A stretch of DNA of 64,000 nt from Streptomonospora nanhaiensis (GTDB lineage Bacteria > Actinomycetota > Actinomycetes > Streptosporangiales > Streptosporangiaceae), in NCBI RefSeq assembly GCF_026642255.1, contig NZ_CP113264.1:682001-746000 (forward strand). The letters are read 5' to 3'. The position numbers were made by a program, and so were the translations under genes. Positions within the stretch are counted from its first letter, which is position 1. Every line of letters starts with the position of its first letter. Under the pieces are notes generated by a model. It searched no databases. It was given only the letters and a program-made list of their open reading frames with translations, and was not told where the DNA came from. Positions 17,534 to 25,115 of this stretch are shown piece after piece.

Positions 17534-17898
17534 CCCGGGTGTGCGACCTTCGCGAGCTTCCGACCATGGCGGCGCTCACCGCGTGGGCCACCGCCCACGG
17601 GGCGGCCGTCACCTACCTGGGCCCCGACCTCCAGGGCCATGCGGTCTACGCGGCCCGCCGGGGACCCGTGACCCGGGTGGTGACCGTCCCCGGACCGGAC
17701 CCCCATCCGCACCCGCTGACCTGGCAGTCTCCACTGGAGACCCTTCCCGCCGACGCGTCTCCGGGGGCCGCAGGGGCAGCCGTCCGCGTTCCCGCAGCCC
17801 GATCCGGCGACCCCGACCCGTCCGGTGACCTTTGCGTCCCGGCCAGGGGCCTTCGCGCGGTGTGGGCGGCGGCGATCCGCGCCGTCCCCCTCCTCTGA
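17530..17898 (+). CDS. hypothetical protein coupled to upstream small gene
   Basis: 122 residues, not recognised. The ATG overlaps the previous stop by four bases. The N-terminal half (CDLRELPTMAALTAWATAHGAAVTYLGPDLQGHAVYAARRGPVTRVVTVPG) has alternating strands and a helix and reads as a compact domain; the second half is proline- and alanine-rich and may be unstructured. Codon bias toward GC third positions supports coding. It belongs to the operon that ends with the methyltransferase and BldC-like genes. Confidence 0.6.
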   Translation: MTRVCDLRELPTMAALTAWATAHGAAVTYLGPDLQGHAVYAARRGPVTRVVTVPGPDPHPHPLTWQSPLETLPADASPGAAGAAVRVPAARSGDPDPSGDLCVPARGLRAVWAAAIRAVPLL

Positions 17899-17961
17899 GA
17901 CCGGGCGCGCCCCGACCGGGGGCCGGGGCGCGCCCTCCACACCTCCCCCGAGGAGCACGGC

Positions 17962-18102
17962 GTGGACGGCAGGACCAGGTGCGAGAAGACCACCAGCGGC
18001 CAGCACGACTACATCGCGGACCCGGCCGATCCGCGGTACCCCGACATCCGGACCATGCGGTGCCGCCACTGCGGCGACAGCGTCACCGTCACCCGAGGGT
18101 GA
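17962..18102 (+). CDS. 46-residue protein with CxHC zinc-knuckle-like motif
   Basis: GTG start at 17962 with GAGGAG seven bases upstream; stop TGA at 18100-18102. The protein has a cysteine at residue 7 and C-R-H-C-G at residues 34-38, with H15 between, so a small zinc site is possible. The acidic centre (DYIADPADPRYPDIRT) is unlike its neighbours. It lies in the same orientation between the 122-residue gene and the methyltransferase. Function unknown. Confidence 0.6.
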   Translation: MDGRTRCEKTTSGQHDYIADPADPRYPDIRTMRCRHCGDSVTVTRG

Positions 18103-18123
18103 CCGACCAGAGAGCAGGTCAGC

Positions 18124-18198
18124 ATGACCACAGCCACAATGACCATCACAGGTACGACCACAGCGACGATTTGCAGCGGCACGGGGAAGGTGCGCTGA
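18124..18198 (+). CDS. candidate 24-residue peptide overlapping methyltransferase start
   Basis: An ATG frame from 18124 ends in TGATG, so its stop overlaps the methyltransferase start by one base. The peptide is very rich in threonine (nine of 24) and has one cysteine (TATICSGTGKVR at the C-terminus). The ribosome site (GAGCAGG) is modest. The methyltransferase ribosome site lies inside this frame. It could be a modified-peptide precursor, a coupling leader, or chance; it is listed because of its position before a PIMT-like enzyme. Confidence 0.3.
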   Translation: MTTATMTITGTTTATICSGTGKVR

Positions 18199-19355
18199 TG
18201 AGGAACACTCCTGATAGGGACCACCTCCCCCTCGCCCGGTCCCTGGCCGACCGGCTCCGCGCGGGCGGCGCCCCGGAGCACATCGCGTCGCTGTTCCTCC
18301 GGGTGCCCCGGCACGAGTTCCTGCCCGACGTGGTGTGGGGCGAGGACCGCACCCGCTACGACCGCGCAGAGGACCCCGACGCCTGGCTCCGCGCGGCCTA
18401 CACCGACCAGGCGCTCACCACCCAGCGCGACGGGGGCCGGGAGGGCGGCATGGGCCTGCCCACCTCCTCCAGTTCCGCGCCGACGATCATGGCGCGCATG
18501 CTCGCCGCCGCCCGGATCGAACCCGCCCACTCGGTCCTGGAGATCGGTACGGGGACAGGGTTCAACGCCGCGCTGCTGTGCGAACTGGTCGGGGACGAGC
18601 GCGTGGCCACGATGGAGATCGACCCGGCCGTCTCCGCCTCGGCCCGGTCGGCGCTGCACGCCGCCGGGTACGCGCCGGAGGCCGTGCACGCCGACGCGGA
18701 GCACGCCCGCCTGTCCGGCGCTCCGGCGTTCCACCGGGTCGTCGCCACGTGCCAGGTGGCGGACGTCCCGTCCGGCTGGCTCGCCCAGCTCCACCCGCGC
18801 GGTCTGCTCGTCACCCCGTGGGCGCCCACCCCGGGCGCGCCGTCCGGCGCGCTCGCGGTCCTGGAGAAGCGCGGCGGGGGGCTTCCGGCCGAGGGCCGCT
18901 TCGAGGGGAGCCTCGCGTTCATGTGGGCGCGCGGCCAGACCAGGCCCGGTGGACGGATCCCGGACGCGGTCCCCGACCGCACCACCCGGGCGGAGGGGGA
19001 CCCCCGCTACCTCCTCGACGGCGAGGGCGGCCTCCTCCTGGCGCTGCTCGTGCCCGACTGGGCGCACGGCATGGGCCGGGAGCCGGGCGCGTCCGACCTG
19101 TTCATGTGGGTGGTGTCCACCCGCTGCGGGGCGTGGGCGCGGCTGCACCCGGACGGGCGGGTGGAACAGGGCGGAGGGCCCCGGCGCCTGGTGGACGAGT
19201 TCGAGGAGGCGCTCACCCGGTGGCGCGAGCAGGGGGAGCCGGGCGTCGCGGAGTTCGGACTGACGGTGGACGACGCGAGGGGGAGCCGGTCCGTGTGGCT
19301 GCGCGAGCCGGAGGCCGTCCTGTGGACCGCACACCGCCCCGGGGAGCCCCGGTGA
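18198..19355 (+). CDS. protein-L-isoaspartate O-methyltransferase-like SAM-dependent methyltransferase
   Basis: 385 residues. The N-terminal 230 residues match the PIMT pattern: a substrate loop TSSSSAPTIMARML, motif I VLEIGTGTGFNAALL, an acidic ME-I-D strand, and VVATCQVADVPSGWLAQLHPRGLLVTPW. True PIMTs are about 215 residues, so about 150 C-terminal residues (ending FGLTVDDARGSRSVWLREPEAVLW) are an extra domain. Such extended PIMT-like enzymes in actinobacteria often modify ribosomal peptides or occur with XRE/DUF397 genes. GGGGAAGG lies seven bases before the ATG. The next gene's GTG overlaps its stop. Confidence 0.85.
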   Translation: MRNTPDRDHLPLARSLADRLRAGGAPEHIASLFLRVPRHEFLPDVVWGEDRTRYDRAEDPDAWLRAAYTDQALTTQRDGGREGGMGLPTSSSSAPTIMARMLAAARIEPAHSVLEIGTGTGFNAALLCELVGDERVATMEIDPAVSASARSALHAAGYAPEAVHADAEHARLSGAPAFHRVVATCQVADVPSGWLAQLHPRGLLVTPWAPTPGAPSGALAVLEKRGGGLPAEGRFEGSLAFMWARGQTRPGGRIPDAVPDRTTRAEGDPRYLLDGEGGLLLALLVPDWAHGMGREPGASDLFMWVVSTRCGAWARLHPDGRVEQGGGPRRLVDEFEEALTRWREQGEPGVAEFGLTVDDARGSRSVWLREPEAVLWTAHRPGEPR

Positions 19356-19531
19356 CCGCGACCGAGTTCGAGGAACTGCTCACCCCCGCCGAGGTGGCGC
19401 GGCTGTTCCGGGTGGACCCCAAGACCGTCGCCAAGTGGGCCAGGACCGGACGCCTTACCTCGGTCAAGACCCTGGGCGGCCACCGGCGCTACCGCGAGAG
19501 CGAGGTCAGGCGACTGCTCGGATACCGGTGA
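19352..19531 (+). CDS. BldC-like MerR-type helix-turn-helix protein
   Basis: 59 residues comprising only a winged-helix MerR/excisionase-type DNA-binding domain: LLTPAEVARLFRVDPKTVAKWARTGRL and LGGHRRYRESEVRRLL, nearly the whole of BldC. BldC binds direct repeats cooperatively to delay development in Streptomyces. This copy is shorter at the N-terminus and is translationally coupled (GTGA overlap) to the methyltransferase, unlike the free-standing bldC, so it is probably a paralogue specialised for this island. Confidence 0.88.
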   Translation: MTATEFEELLTPAEVARLFRVDPKTVAKWARTGRLTSVKTLGGHRRYRESEVRRLLGYR

Positions 19532-19537
19532 ACCCCC

Positions 19538-19565
19538 GTGCCCGGCCCCTACCGGGGCCGGGCAC
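19538..19565. terminator. bidirectional terminator
   Basis: GTGCCCGGCCCC / GGGGCCGGGCAC, a 12-base perfect stem with a TACC loop between convergent genes, seven bases after the BldC-like stop and 13 bases beyond the R2lox stop. Confidence 0.9.
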
Positions 19566-19577
19566 GCCGCCGCGTCC

Positions 19578-20582
19578 CTACCCGCCGGTCAGCCCGGCCA
19601 TGGCCTGCCGGTCCTCCTCGCCGAACCTCTCCTCCAGCTCCTCCGGGGCGGCGTCCACGTCGATCCGCGACAGCGGCACCCCGCGCGCGGACTCGATCGC
19701 GCCGAGCCGCCGCAGCGCCCGGTCGCCGGCGTACCTCAGCAGCTCGCCCGGCGGCAGCTCGTAGCGCCGGGACCCCGGAGTCCCCGGGAACTCCTCGCCC
19801 CGCTCCACCGTGGACATCACGTGCGGCAGCAGCTCGTCCAGCCGCTCCCGCACCGCGTCCCAGTTGGTGTCGTCGGCCGCGACGTGCCTGCGGCACGTGA
19901 AGGTGCCCCACGCCATGTGGCGGCGCTCGTCGTCCCCGATCCGCCGCACGATCTCCCGCATCCCCGGGAACAGGTTCCGGACGGTGCACACGTGGTTCCA
20001 GGCGTAGTAGCCCGTGAGCGCGAGCGAGCCCTCGATGACGTGGTTGTAGGTCACCGACGCCCGCACCTGGTTGCGCGGGCCGGGGTCCTCCAGGAGCGCC
20101 TCCAGCGAACCGGGCAGTTCCTCGTAGAACAGCGCCCGGTAGCCGGGGTTGTCGTCCACGTACCCGTGCAGGTCCTCGTGCACCCCGAGGGCGTCCAGCC
20201 ACAGCCGGAACGCCTGCACGTGCTTGGCCTCCTCGAAGGCGAACTGGGTCAGGTACATCTCGTCGCCGAGCCGGCCCTCCGCCGCCATCGCGCGCAGGAA
20301 CGGCTGGAGGTCCTCGGTCACGGCCTCCTCGCCCGCCACGAAGAACGCGCACAGCCTGAGGATGCGCTCGCGGGCCTCACCGCCGAGCCCCTGCCAGTCC
20401 TCCGCGTCCCGGGAGAGGTCGATGTCCGCCGGGTTCCAGAAGCGGGCGTTGCCCTTGGCGAACAGCCGAAGGGGCAGGGAGTCCCAGTTCAGGCCGCCGT
20501 TCCGGAGGGTGTGGAACCCCGTCCGGTGTCCGGAGGGGGCGGGGGTCGGCGTTCCGGTGGCGGGGGCGGGCTCGTCGGGCAC
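19578..20582 (-). CDS. R2-like ligand-binding oxidase (R2lox)
   Basis: 334 residues from a GTG preceded by AGGAGG with a seven-base gap. It belongs to the ferritin-like Mn/Fe R2lox family (Mycobacterium Rv0233), not to true ribonucleotide reductase R2. All expected metal ligands are present with a constant +17 offset to the mycobacterial protein: E85, E118, H121, E184, E219 and H222, and also V88 and Y179 that form the tyrosine-valine ether crosslink. It binds a long-chain fatty-acid-like ligand and probably oxidises a lipid. A perfect palindrome lies 90 bases upstream. It is often annotated as a ribonucleotide reductase beta chain. Confidence 0.93.
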   Translation of the reverse strand: MPDEPAPATGTPTPAPSGHRTGFHTLRNGGLNWDSLPLRLFAKGNARFWNPADIDLSRDAEDWQGLGGEARERILRLCAFFVAGEEAVTEDLQPFLRAMAAEGRLGDEMYLTQFAFEEAKHVQAFRLWLDALGVHEDLHGYVDDNPGYRALFYEELPGSLEALLEDPGPRNQVRASVTYNHVIEGSLALTGYYAWNHVCTVRNLFPGMREIVRRIGDDERRHMAWGTFTCRRHVAADDTNWDAVRERLDELLPHVMSTVERGEEFPGTPGSRRYELPPGELLRYAGDRALRRLGAIESARGVPLSRIDVDAAPEELEERFGEEDRQAMAGLTGG

Positions 20583-20670
20583 GGGAGGACCTCCTGGGGG
20601 GTGGACTGCCCTCATGATTGGACACGGAAGGCTCCCGTGTAAAGGGGCTGAGCGGCATCCGTGCGGCGAT

Positions 20671-20684
20671 AACCGAATTCGGTT
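20671..20684 (-). promoter_or_regulatory. perfect palindromic operator upstream of R2lox
   Basis: AACCGAATTCGGTT is a perfect 14-base palindrome 89 bases upstream of the R2lox start. The same half-site occurs with a five-base spacer before the acyl-CoA dehydrogenase at 63097-63115. A TetR-family lipid regulator is the likely reader (inference). Confidence 0.6.
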
Positions 20685-20828
20685 CGGTCGGAAGGGCACC
20701 TCGCCTTCCCGTACGGCACGCCGCCTCTCCGAGCGGCGACCCGGTCGGCATCACGGCGAGCCGCCCCCCGCCGAAACGGTACGGTCGGGGAGTACCGCCC
20801 GCACTGAACGATCCGATCGGGGGACGAC

Positions 20829-21065
20829 GTGTTCTGTGGTGATCCCGGCACCGCCGGTTACGCCGCCTGCGCCGCCCAGACCCAGCTCTTCGCGTTGGCC
20901 TCCGCCATCCCCGCACTCCTCGGGATGGCACTCCTCATCACGGCCTTCACCGCCCCGTCCGTCCGCGGGGACCGGATCCTGCGCACCCGCACCCTCAGCT
21001 ACTCCCTGGTGGCGTGGGGCATCGCGGCGGGCACCTACGTCATGGGCGGGCTGCCCTCCGTCTGA
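20829..21065 (+). CDS. small two-helix membrane protein
   Basis: 78 residues from a GTG with GGGGGA five bases upstream. Two hydrophobic segments, about residues 20-42 (LFALASAIPALLGMALLITAF) and 58-76 (SYSLVAWGIAAGTYVMGGL), are separated by a basic loop RGDRILRTRT, so both ends face outside if the positive-inside rule holds. Not recognised as a named family. It is divergent from R2lox and could share its control region. Confidence 0.6.
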   Translation: MFCGDPGTAGYAACAAQTQLFALASAIPALLGMALLITAFTAPSVRGDRILRTRTLSYSLVAWGIAAGTYVMGGLPSV

Positions 21066-21084
21066 CGGCCCCGGGCCCCGGCCC

Positions 21085-21151
21085 TGCGCCCGGAGAGGGC
21101 GCGCCCTGCTCCGCCTCCGCCGTTGCGCCCGGAGAGGGCGCGCCCTGCTCC
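21085..21151. repeat. 28-base direct repeat, two copies
   Basis: The same 28-base sequence, beginning TGCGCCCGGAGAGGGCGCGC, is at 21085-21112 and 21124-21151. Each copy contains the palindrome GGGCGCGCCC. They lie just after the small membrane protein and may also act as terminators. Confidence 0.8.
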
Positions 21152-21221
21152 CGTCCCCGGAGGGGACGCACCGGGCCCGGCGTCCCCACCCCGCCCCACT
21201 CGCCCCCGCCCCCCTCTGCCG

Positions 21222-21277
21222 TGATCTTGTACTTATAGCGAGGTTCGGCGTCGAGAACGTCTATAAGTACAAGATCA
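21222..21277. repeat. 17-base perfect inverted repeat (cruciform-like)
   Basis: TGATCTTGTACTTATAG (21222-21238) and its exact complement (21261-21277) enclose a 22-base loop that itself has GTTC/GAAC arms. The arms are AT-rich in a GC-rich genome. It resembles a protein-binding site or a mobile-element end rather than a GC-type terminator. Confidence 0.85.
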
Positions 21278-21278
21278 T

Positions 21279-21338
21279 CGGGGGGTAGGTCGGGGGGTAG
21301 GTCGGGGGGTAGGTCGGGGGGTAGGTCGGGGGGTGGGT
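21279..21338 (+). repeat. 12-base tandem repeat, five units
   Basis: CGGGGGGTAGGT is repeated four times exactly (21279-21326) and once with A changed to G (21327-21338). The plus strand has five evenly spaced G6 runs, so the DNA or the transcript could fold as a G-quadruplex. It lies directly after the inverted repeat and 82 bases before a PadR start. Confidence 0.9.
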
Positions 21339-21379
21339 AGGTGTGCGGCCCGCTCCCGTCGGCCTGTGCGGCCACCACT

Positions 21380-21411
21380 CTATACTCGTCGTGTATACGC
21401 GGCGTGTATAG
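21380..21411 (+). promoter_or_regulatory. phased operator before padR-ABC-FtsX operon
   Basis: CTATAC (21380-21385), GTATAC (21393-21398) and GTATAG (21406-21411) are spaced exactly 13 bases apart; the outer two are complementary and the central one is palindromic. The last site is nine bases before the PadR ATG. This fits autorepression by the PadR protein and probably includes the -10 region (inference). Confidence 0.65.
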
Positions 21412-21419
21412 TCACCGAC

Positions 21420-21947
21420 ATGACTCTCGGCCAGACATTCCTGGGGCTGCTCGAAACCCGCTCCCAGCACGGATACGACCTCAAACGGGCCTACGACGAG
21501 CGCTTCGCCGGCCAACGGCCGCTCGCCTACGGGCAGGTGTACGCCACCCTCTCCCGCCTGCTCAAGCACGGGCTGGTGGAGGTGGAGGCGGTCGAAGCCG
21601 GCGCGGGCCCCGAGCGCAAGCGCTACACCGTGACCGACTCCGGGGTCACCGACGTCGAACGGTGGCTCGCCACACCGGAGAGCCCCGAGCCCTACCTCCA
21701 GAGCACCCTGTACACCAAGGTCGTACTCGCCCTGCTCACCGGCCGTCCGGCCGACGGGATCCTCGACGTCCAGCGCGCCGAGCACCTGCGCCTGATGCGC
21801 GAGCTCACCCGCCGCAAGACCGCCGGGGACCTGTCCGACCAGCTCATCTGCGACCACGCCCTGTTCCACCTGGAAGCCGACCTGCGGTGGCTGGAACTGA
21901 CCGCCGCCCGGCTGAACGACCTCGCCGACGAGGTGCGCGGCCGATGA
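21420..21947 (+). CDS. PadR family transcriptional regulator
   Basis: 175 residues with the PadR winged helix at the N-terminus (FLGLLETRSQHGYDLKRAYDE, AYGQVYATLSRLLKHGLVEVE, KRYTVTDSGVTDVERWL) and a Vir-like C-terminal helical domain for dimerisation (residues about 95-170). It is the first gene of a three-gene operon with four-base overlaps to the ABC ATPase, and the phased TATA-like dyads in front suggest it represses its own operon. The strongest ribosome-like sequence is poor, and the operator is so close to the start that a nearly leaderless message is possible. Confidence 0.92.
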   Translation: MTLGQTFLGLLETRSQHGYDLKRAYDERFAGQRPLAYGQVYATLSRLLKHGLVEVEAVEAGAGPERKRYTVTDSGVTDVERWLATPESPEPYLQSTLYTKVVLALLTGRPADGILDVQRAEHLRLMRELTRRKTAGDLSDQLICDHALFHLEADLRWLELTAARLNDLADEVRGR

Positions 21948-22672
21948 GACGACCCGCCCCCCGCGCCCTCTCCGACCGCCTCCCCGAGGCCCCCGGCACC
22001 CCCCTGCTCACCGGCTCCGGCCTGCGCAAGTCCTTCGGCCTCACCCAGGCACTGGAGGACGCCTCCCTCGACCTGTACCCCGGCGAGGTCGTCGCCGTCA
22101 TGGGCCCCTCCGGCTCGGGGAAGTCCACCCTCCTGCACTGCCTCGCCGGCGTGGTGCGGCCGGACGCCGGGACCATCGAGTACGACGGACAGGACCTGGT
22201 CGCCGCCTCGGACACCCGGCTCAGCGCGCTGCGCCGCTCGGAGTTCGGCTTCCTGTTCCAGTTCGGCCAGCTCGTCCCCGAACTGTCCTGCCTGGAGAAC
22301 GTCGCGCTCCCCCTGCGGCTCGGCGGGCGGCCCCGCCGCCGGGCGGAGCACGCCGCCGCCGAGTGGCTGGACCGGCTGGACGTGGGCGAACTCGCGCACA
22401 AGACCCCCGGCGAGTGCTCGGGCGGCCAGGGCCAGAGGGTCGCGGTCGCCCGCGCCCTCATCACCCGCCCCCGGGTGGTGTTCGCCGACGAGCCCACGGG
22501 CGCACTCGACTCCCTGAACGGGGAACGGGTGATTCGCATGCTCACCGAGGCGGCCCGGGAGTCCGGGGCCGCCGTGGTCGTGGTGACGCACGAGGCCCGG
22601 GTGGCCGCCTACGCCGACCGCGAGGTCGTCTGCCGGGACGGCCGCACCCTCGACACCGGAGGTCCGGGATGA
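21944..22672 (+). CDS. ABC transporter ATPase, LolD/MacB type
   Basis: 242 residues. Walker A GPSGSGKST (about residue 55), signature CSGGQGQRVAVARAL (about 158, with C in place of the first L), Walker B VVFADEPTGALD and the H-loop VVTHEARVAAYADR are present. The DEPTGALDS form is typical of the MacB/LolD/FtsE group that powers FtsX-type permeases by mechanotransmission. The start overlaps the PadR stop and its stop overlaps the permease start, so the three proteins are made together. Export or extraction of a lipid, peptide or antibiotic is the likely job. Confidence 0.93.
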   Translation: MRRPAPRALSDRLPEAPGTPLLTGSGLRKSFGLTQALEDASLDLYPGEVVAVMGPSGSGKSTLLHCLAGVVRPDAGTIEYDGQDLVAASDTRLSALRRSEFGFLFQFGQLVPELSCLENVALPLRLGGRPRRRAEHAAAEWLDRLDVGELAHKTPGECSGGQGQRVAVARALITRPRVVFADEPTGALDSLNGERVIRMLTEAARESGAAVVVVTHEARVAAYADREVVCRDGRTLDTGGPG

Positions 22673-25047
22673 GCCCGCGAGACCGAGCCCCCGCCGGAAC
22701 CGGCCCGGAACGCGACCGCCCGTCCCCCCTAGGCGAACTCCTGCTGGGCGCGCAGCTCGCCCTGCGCGGAGGCCGTGAGGTCGTCCTCCGGAGCGTCCTC
22801 ACGGCGATCGGGGTCGGCGTGGCCACCGCCGGGCTGCTCCTGGCCGCCGGCCTGCCGACCGCCCTGGACCACCTGGCCGAGCGGAACGCGGCCCGCATGG
22901 ACCACCAGGTGGCCCCCCACCCGGTGCCCCCGTCGGGCGACGACACCCTGCTGATCGGCATCGCCACCACCCTCCACGCGGGGCAGGAGGTCCACGGGCG
23001 GCTCCTCCGGGCCGAGGGCTCCGACCCCCCGCTCCCCCCCGGCGTGACCGAGATCCCCGGGCCGGGCGAGCTCCTCCTCTCCCCCGCGCTGGCCGACCTG
23101 CTCGACGCCCCGGGCACAGAGGCCCTCCGGAGCCGGTTCGACCACCCCGTCGTCGGGGAGATCGGCCCCGAAGGGCTCCTGGGACCGCACGAACTGGCCT
23201 ACTACCTCGGCAGCGAGGACCTGGCCGTGGAGAACGCCGGCATCCGGATCACCGCGTTCGGAGGGGAGCCCGGCCCCGTCGTGCGGGGGCCGGTCGTCGT
23301 GCTCCTCGGCCTGGTGGGCGTGGTCGTCATGCTCACCCCCGTCGTGGTCTTCCTCGGCGCGGCGGTGCGCTTCGGCGGCGAACAGCGTGAGCGCCGCCTG
23401 GCGGCACTGCGGCTCATGGGGGCCGACCGCCGGGCCGTCCGGCGCGTCGCGGCCGGCGAGACCCTTCCCGGTGTCGGGCTCGGCCTGGTGCTCGGGGCGG
23501 TGCTCTTCTACGCCGGGCGTCCGATCGTGGAGACGGTGGGGGTGGGGCCCGGCCTCTACGCCGGGGACGTGGCACCGCACCCCGTGCTCGGCGCGCTGGT
23601 GTTCGCCGGGGTCCCGCTGCTCGCCCTGTGGGTGGTGCTCGCCTCCCTGCGCGGGGTCGTGGTCGAACCGCTCGGCACCGTGCGCCGCGCAGAACGGCCG
23701 CGCCCCAGGGTGTGGTGGCGTCTGCTGCTCCTGGTGCTCGGCGTGGTCCTGATCTGGCTGAGCATGGACCTCCGGACGGCCGGGCGCCTGGGCCTGCCCG
23801 GGGGCGGGGGGCTGCCGATGACGGCGATCGGGCTCCTGGCCGCGCTGTTCGGCACGACCGCCGTGCTGCCCTGGCTGGTGGACCGGCTGTTCCGACGCGC
23901 CTCGGGCGGCCCCCTCGCGCTCCAGCTCGCCCAGCGTCGGCTGGCGGCGGCGGGCGGCGGGCCCACCCGGGCGGTCAGCGGCATCGTGGTGACCGTCGCG
24001 GGGGCCATCGCGCTGCAGAGCCTGTTCGCGAACGCCTGGGCCGATGCGTCGGTGACGCTCGCGGACACCGCCCAGGAGGCGTACGCGGAGAACGAGTTCG
24101 GTCCGTCCCGGTTCCAGGTCCAGGCGGAGCTGTGGATGCCCCCCGCCGACGACGACCCCGCCGGGACCGTGGCGCGGGTGCCCGGTGTGGAGGCGGCGGC
24201 GGCCTTCCGTACGGTGTGGGGCACCACCGGCGACGGCACCGACGTCCCGGTCCACATCGCCGACTGCGACGTCCTGCGGCAGATGGCCGACCTGCCCGCC
24301 TGTTCCCCCGGGGACGTCTTCAGCGCGCTGCCCGGGTTGGGAGCCGGCGACACCCTCATGGTCCGCCCGAGGGAGGACGCGACGGAGAGCCCCTGGGTGC
24401 TGCCCCCGGTCTCCGGTTTCGAGGGGGCGCTGGTCGAACACCCCTGGAGCGCCACGGGGCACACAGCGCGGGACGTCGTCCTCGCGACCCCGGAGGCCGC
24501 CGCGGCGCCCGCGGAGATCGCCGCCCGGAGCACGGTCTGGATCAGGGCCGACCCGGCCGTTTCCGGAATGGAGGAGGGGCTCAGGCACACCGTCGGGTCC
24601 CTGGACCCGACCTCGCGCCTGACCGTCCCGATCACCACCGTGGTCAACCCGGCCATGGCCGACATCCGTGACGCGCTCGTGGCCGGAGCCCTGGCCTGCC
24701 TGACGGTGATCGCCGCCGGGCTGGTGGTGGGCACGGTCGAGCAGGTCCGGGAGCGCCGGCGGGTCCACGCGGTGCTCACCGCGTTCGGCACCCGGCGGAG
24801 CACTCTGGTGGCCTCGGTGGTGTGGCAGACCACGCTGCCCGTGCTCCTGGGCATCGTGCTGGCCACGGCGGTCGGGACAGCCCTCGGGGTCATGGTCCAG
24901 AGGGTGGCCGGGCTCCCCGTGCGCTTCATCCCGGTGGAGACCCTCGTCATCGCAGGCGCCGGCGTGGGCGTGGCGGCCCTGACCACCCTGCTCGCGGTGC
25001 CCGCGCTGCTGCGGACCATGCGCCCGGAGGGCCTGCGCTCGGAGTGA
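22669..25047 (+). CDS. FtsX-family ABC permease
   Basis: 792 residues. A first membrane helix (about 38-60), an extracytoplasmic domain, then a core FtsX domain (LLGLVGVVVMLTPVVVFLGA, RLAALRLMGADRRAVRRVA, and following helices), a second pair around 430-500, a second extracytoplasmic region with two cysteines (DCDVLRQMADLPACSPG), and a C-terminal FtsX domain (AGALACLTVIAAGLVVGTVEQVRERRRVHAVLTAFG to LVIAGAGVGVAAL). This is the duplicated ten-helix layout of large actinobacterial FtsX permeases. It is the membrane partner of the ATPase just upstream. Confidence 0.92.
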   Translation: MSPRDRAPAGTGPERDRPSPLGELLLGAQLALRGGREVVLRSVLTAIGVGVATAGLLLAAGLPTALDHLAERNAARMDHQVAPHPVPPSGDDTLLIGIATTLHAGQEVHGRLLRAEGSDPPLPPGVTEIPGPGELLLSPALADLLDAPGTEALRSRFDHPVVGEIGPEGLLGPHELAYYLGSEDLAVENAGIRITAFGGEPGPVVRGPVVVLLGLVGVVVMLTPVVVFLGAAVRFGGEQRERRLAALRLMGADRRAVRRVAAGETLPGVGLGLVLGAVLFYAGRPIVETVGVGPGLYAGDVAPHPVLGALVFAGVPLLALWVVLASLRGVVVEPLGTVRRAERPRPRVWWRLLLLVLGVVLIWLSMDLRTAGRLGLPGGGGLPMTAIGLLAALFGTTAVLPWLVDRLFRRASGGPLALQLAQRRLAAAGGGPTRAVSGIVVTVAGAIALQSLFANAWADASVTLADTAQEAYAENEFGPSRFQVQAELWMPPADDDPAGTVARVPGVEAAAAFRTVWGTTGDGTDVPVHIADCDVLRQMADLPACSPGDVFSALPGLGAGDTLMVRPREDATESPWVLPPVSGFEGALVEHPWSATGHTARDVVLATPEAAAAPAEIAARSTVWIRADPAVSGMEEGLRHTVGSLDPTSRLTVPITTVVNPAMADIRDALVAGALACLTVIAAGLVVGTVEQVRERRRVHAVLTAFGTRRSTLVASVVWQTTLPVLLGIVLATAVGTALGVMVQRVAGLPVRFIPVETLVIAGAGVGVAALTTLLAVPALLRTMRPEGLRSE

Positions 25048-25115
25048 GCGGGTCCCGGTCGGGCACAGCGGGTCCCCGGTGACGGGGACCGGGGACCCGC
25101 CGCCCGGGCCCGCCC

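Noticed and set aside
19578..20582. ribonucleotide reductase beta subunit
   Set aside because: The crosslink residues V88 and Y179 and the overall sequence match R2lox; the gene is not next to an nrdA.
21279..21338. possible CRISPR-like array
   Set aside because: Units are 12 bases and contiguous with no spacers, and no cas genes are present.
21261..21869. minus-strand frame with T-Y-P-P repeats
   Set aside because: The repeat is simply the translated 12-base tandem repeat and the rest is antisense to the PadR gene.
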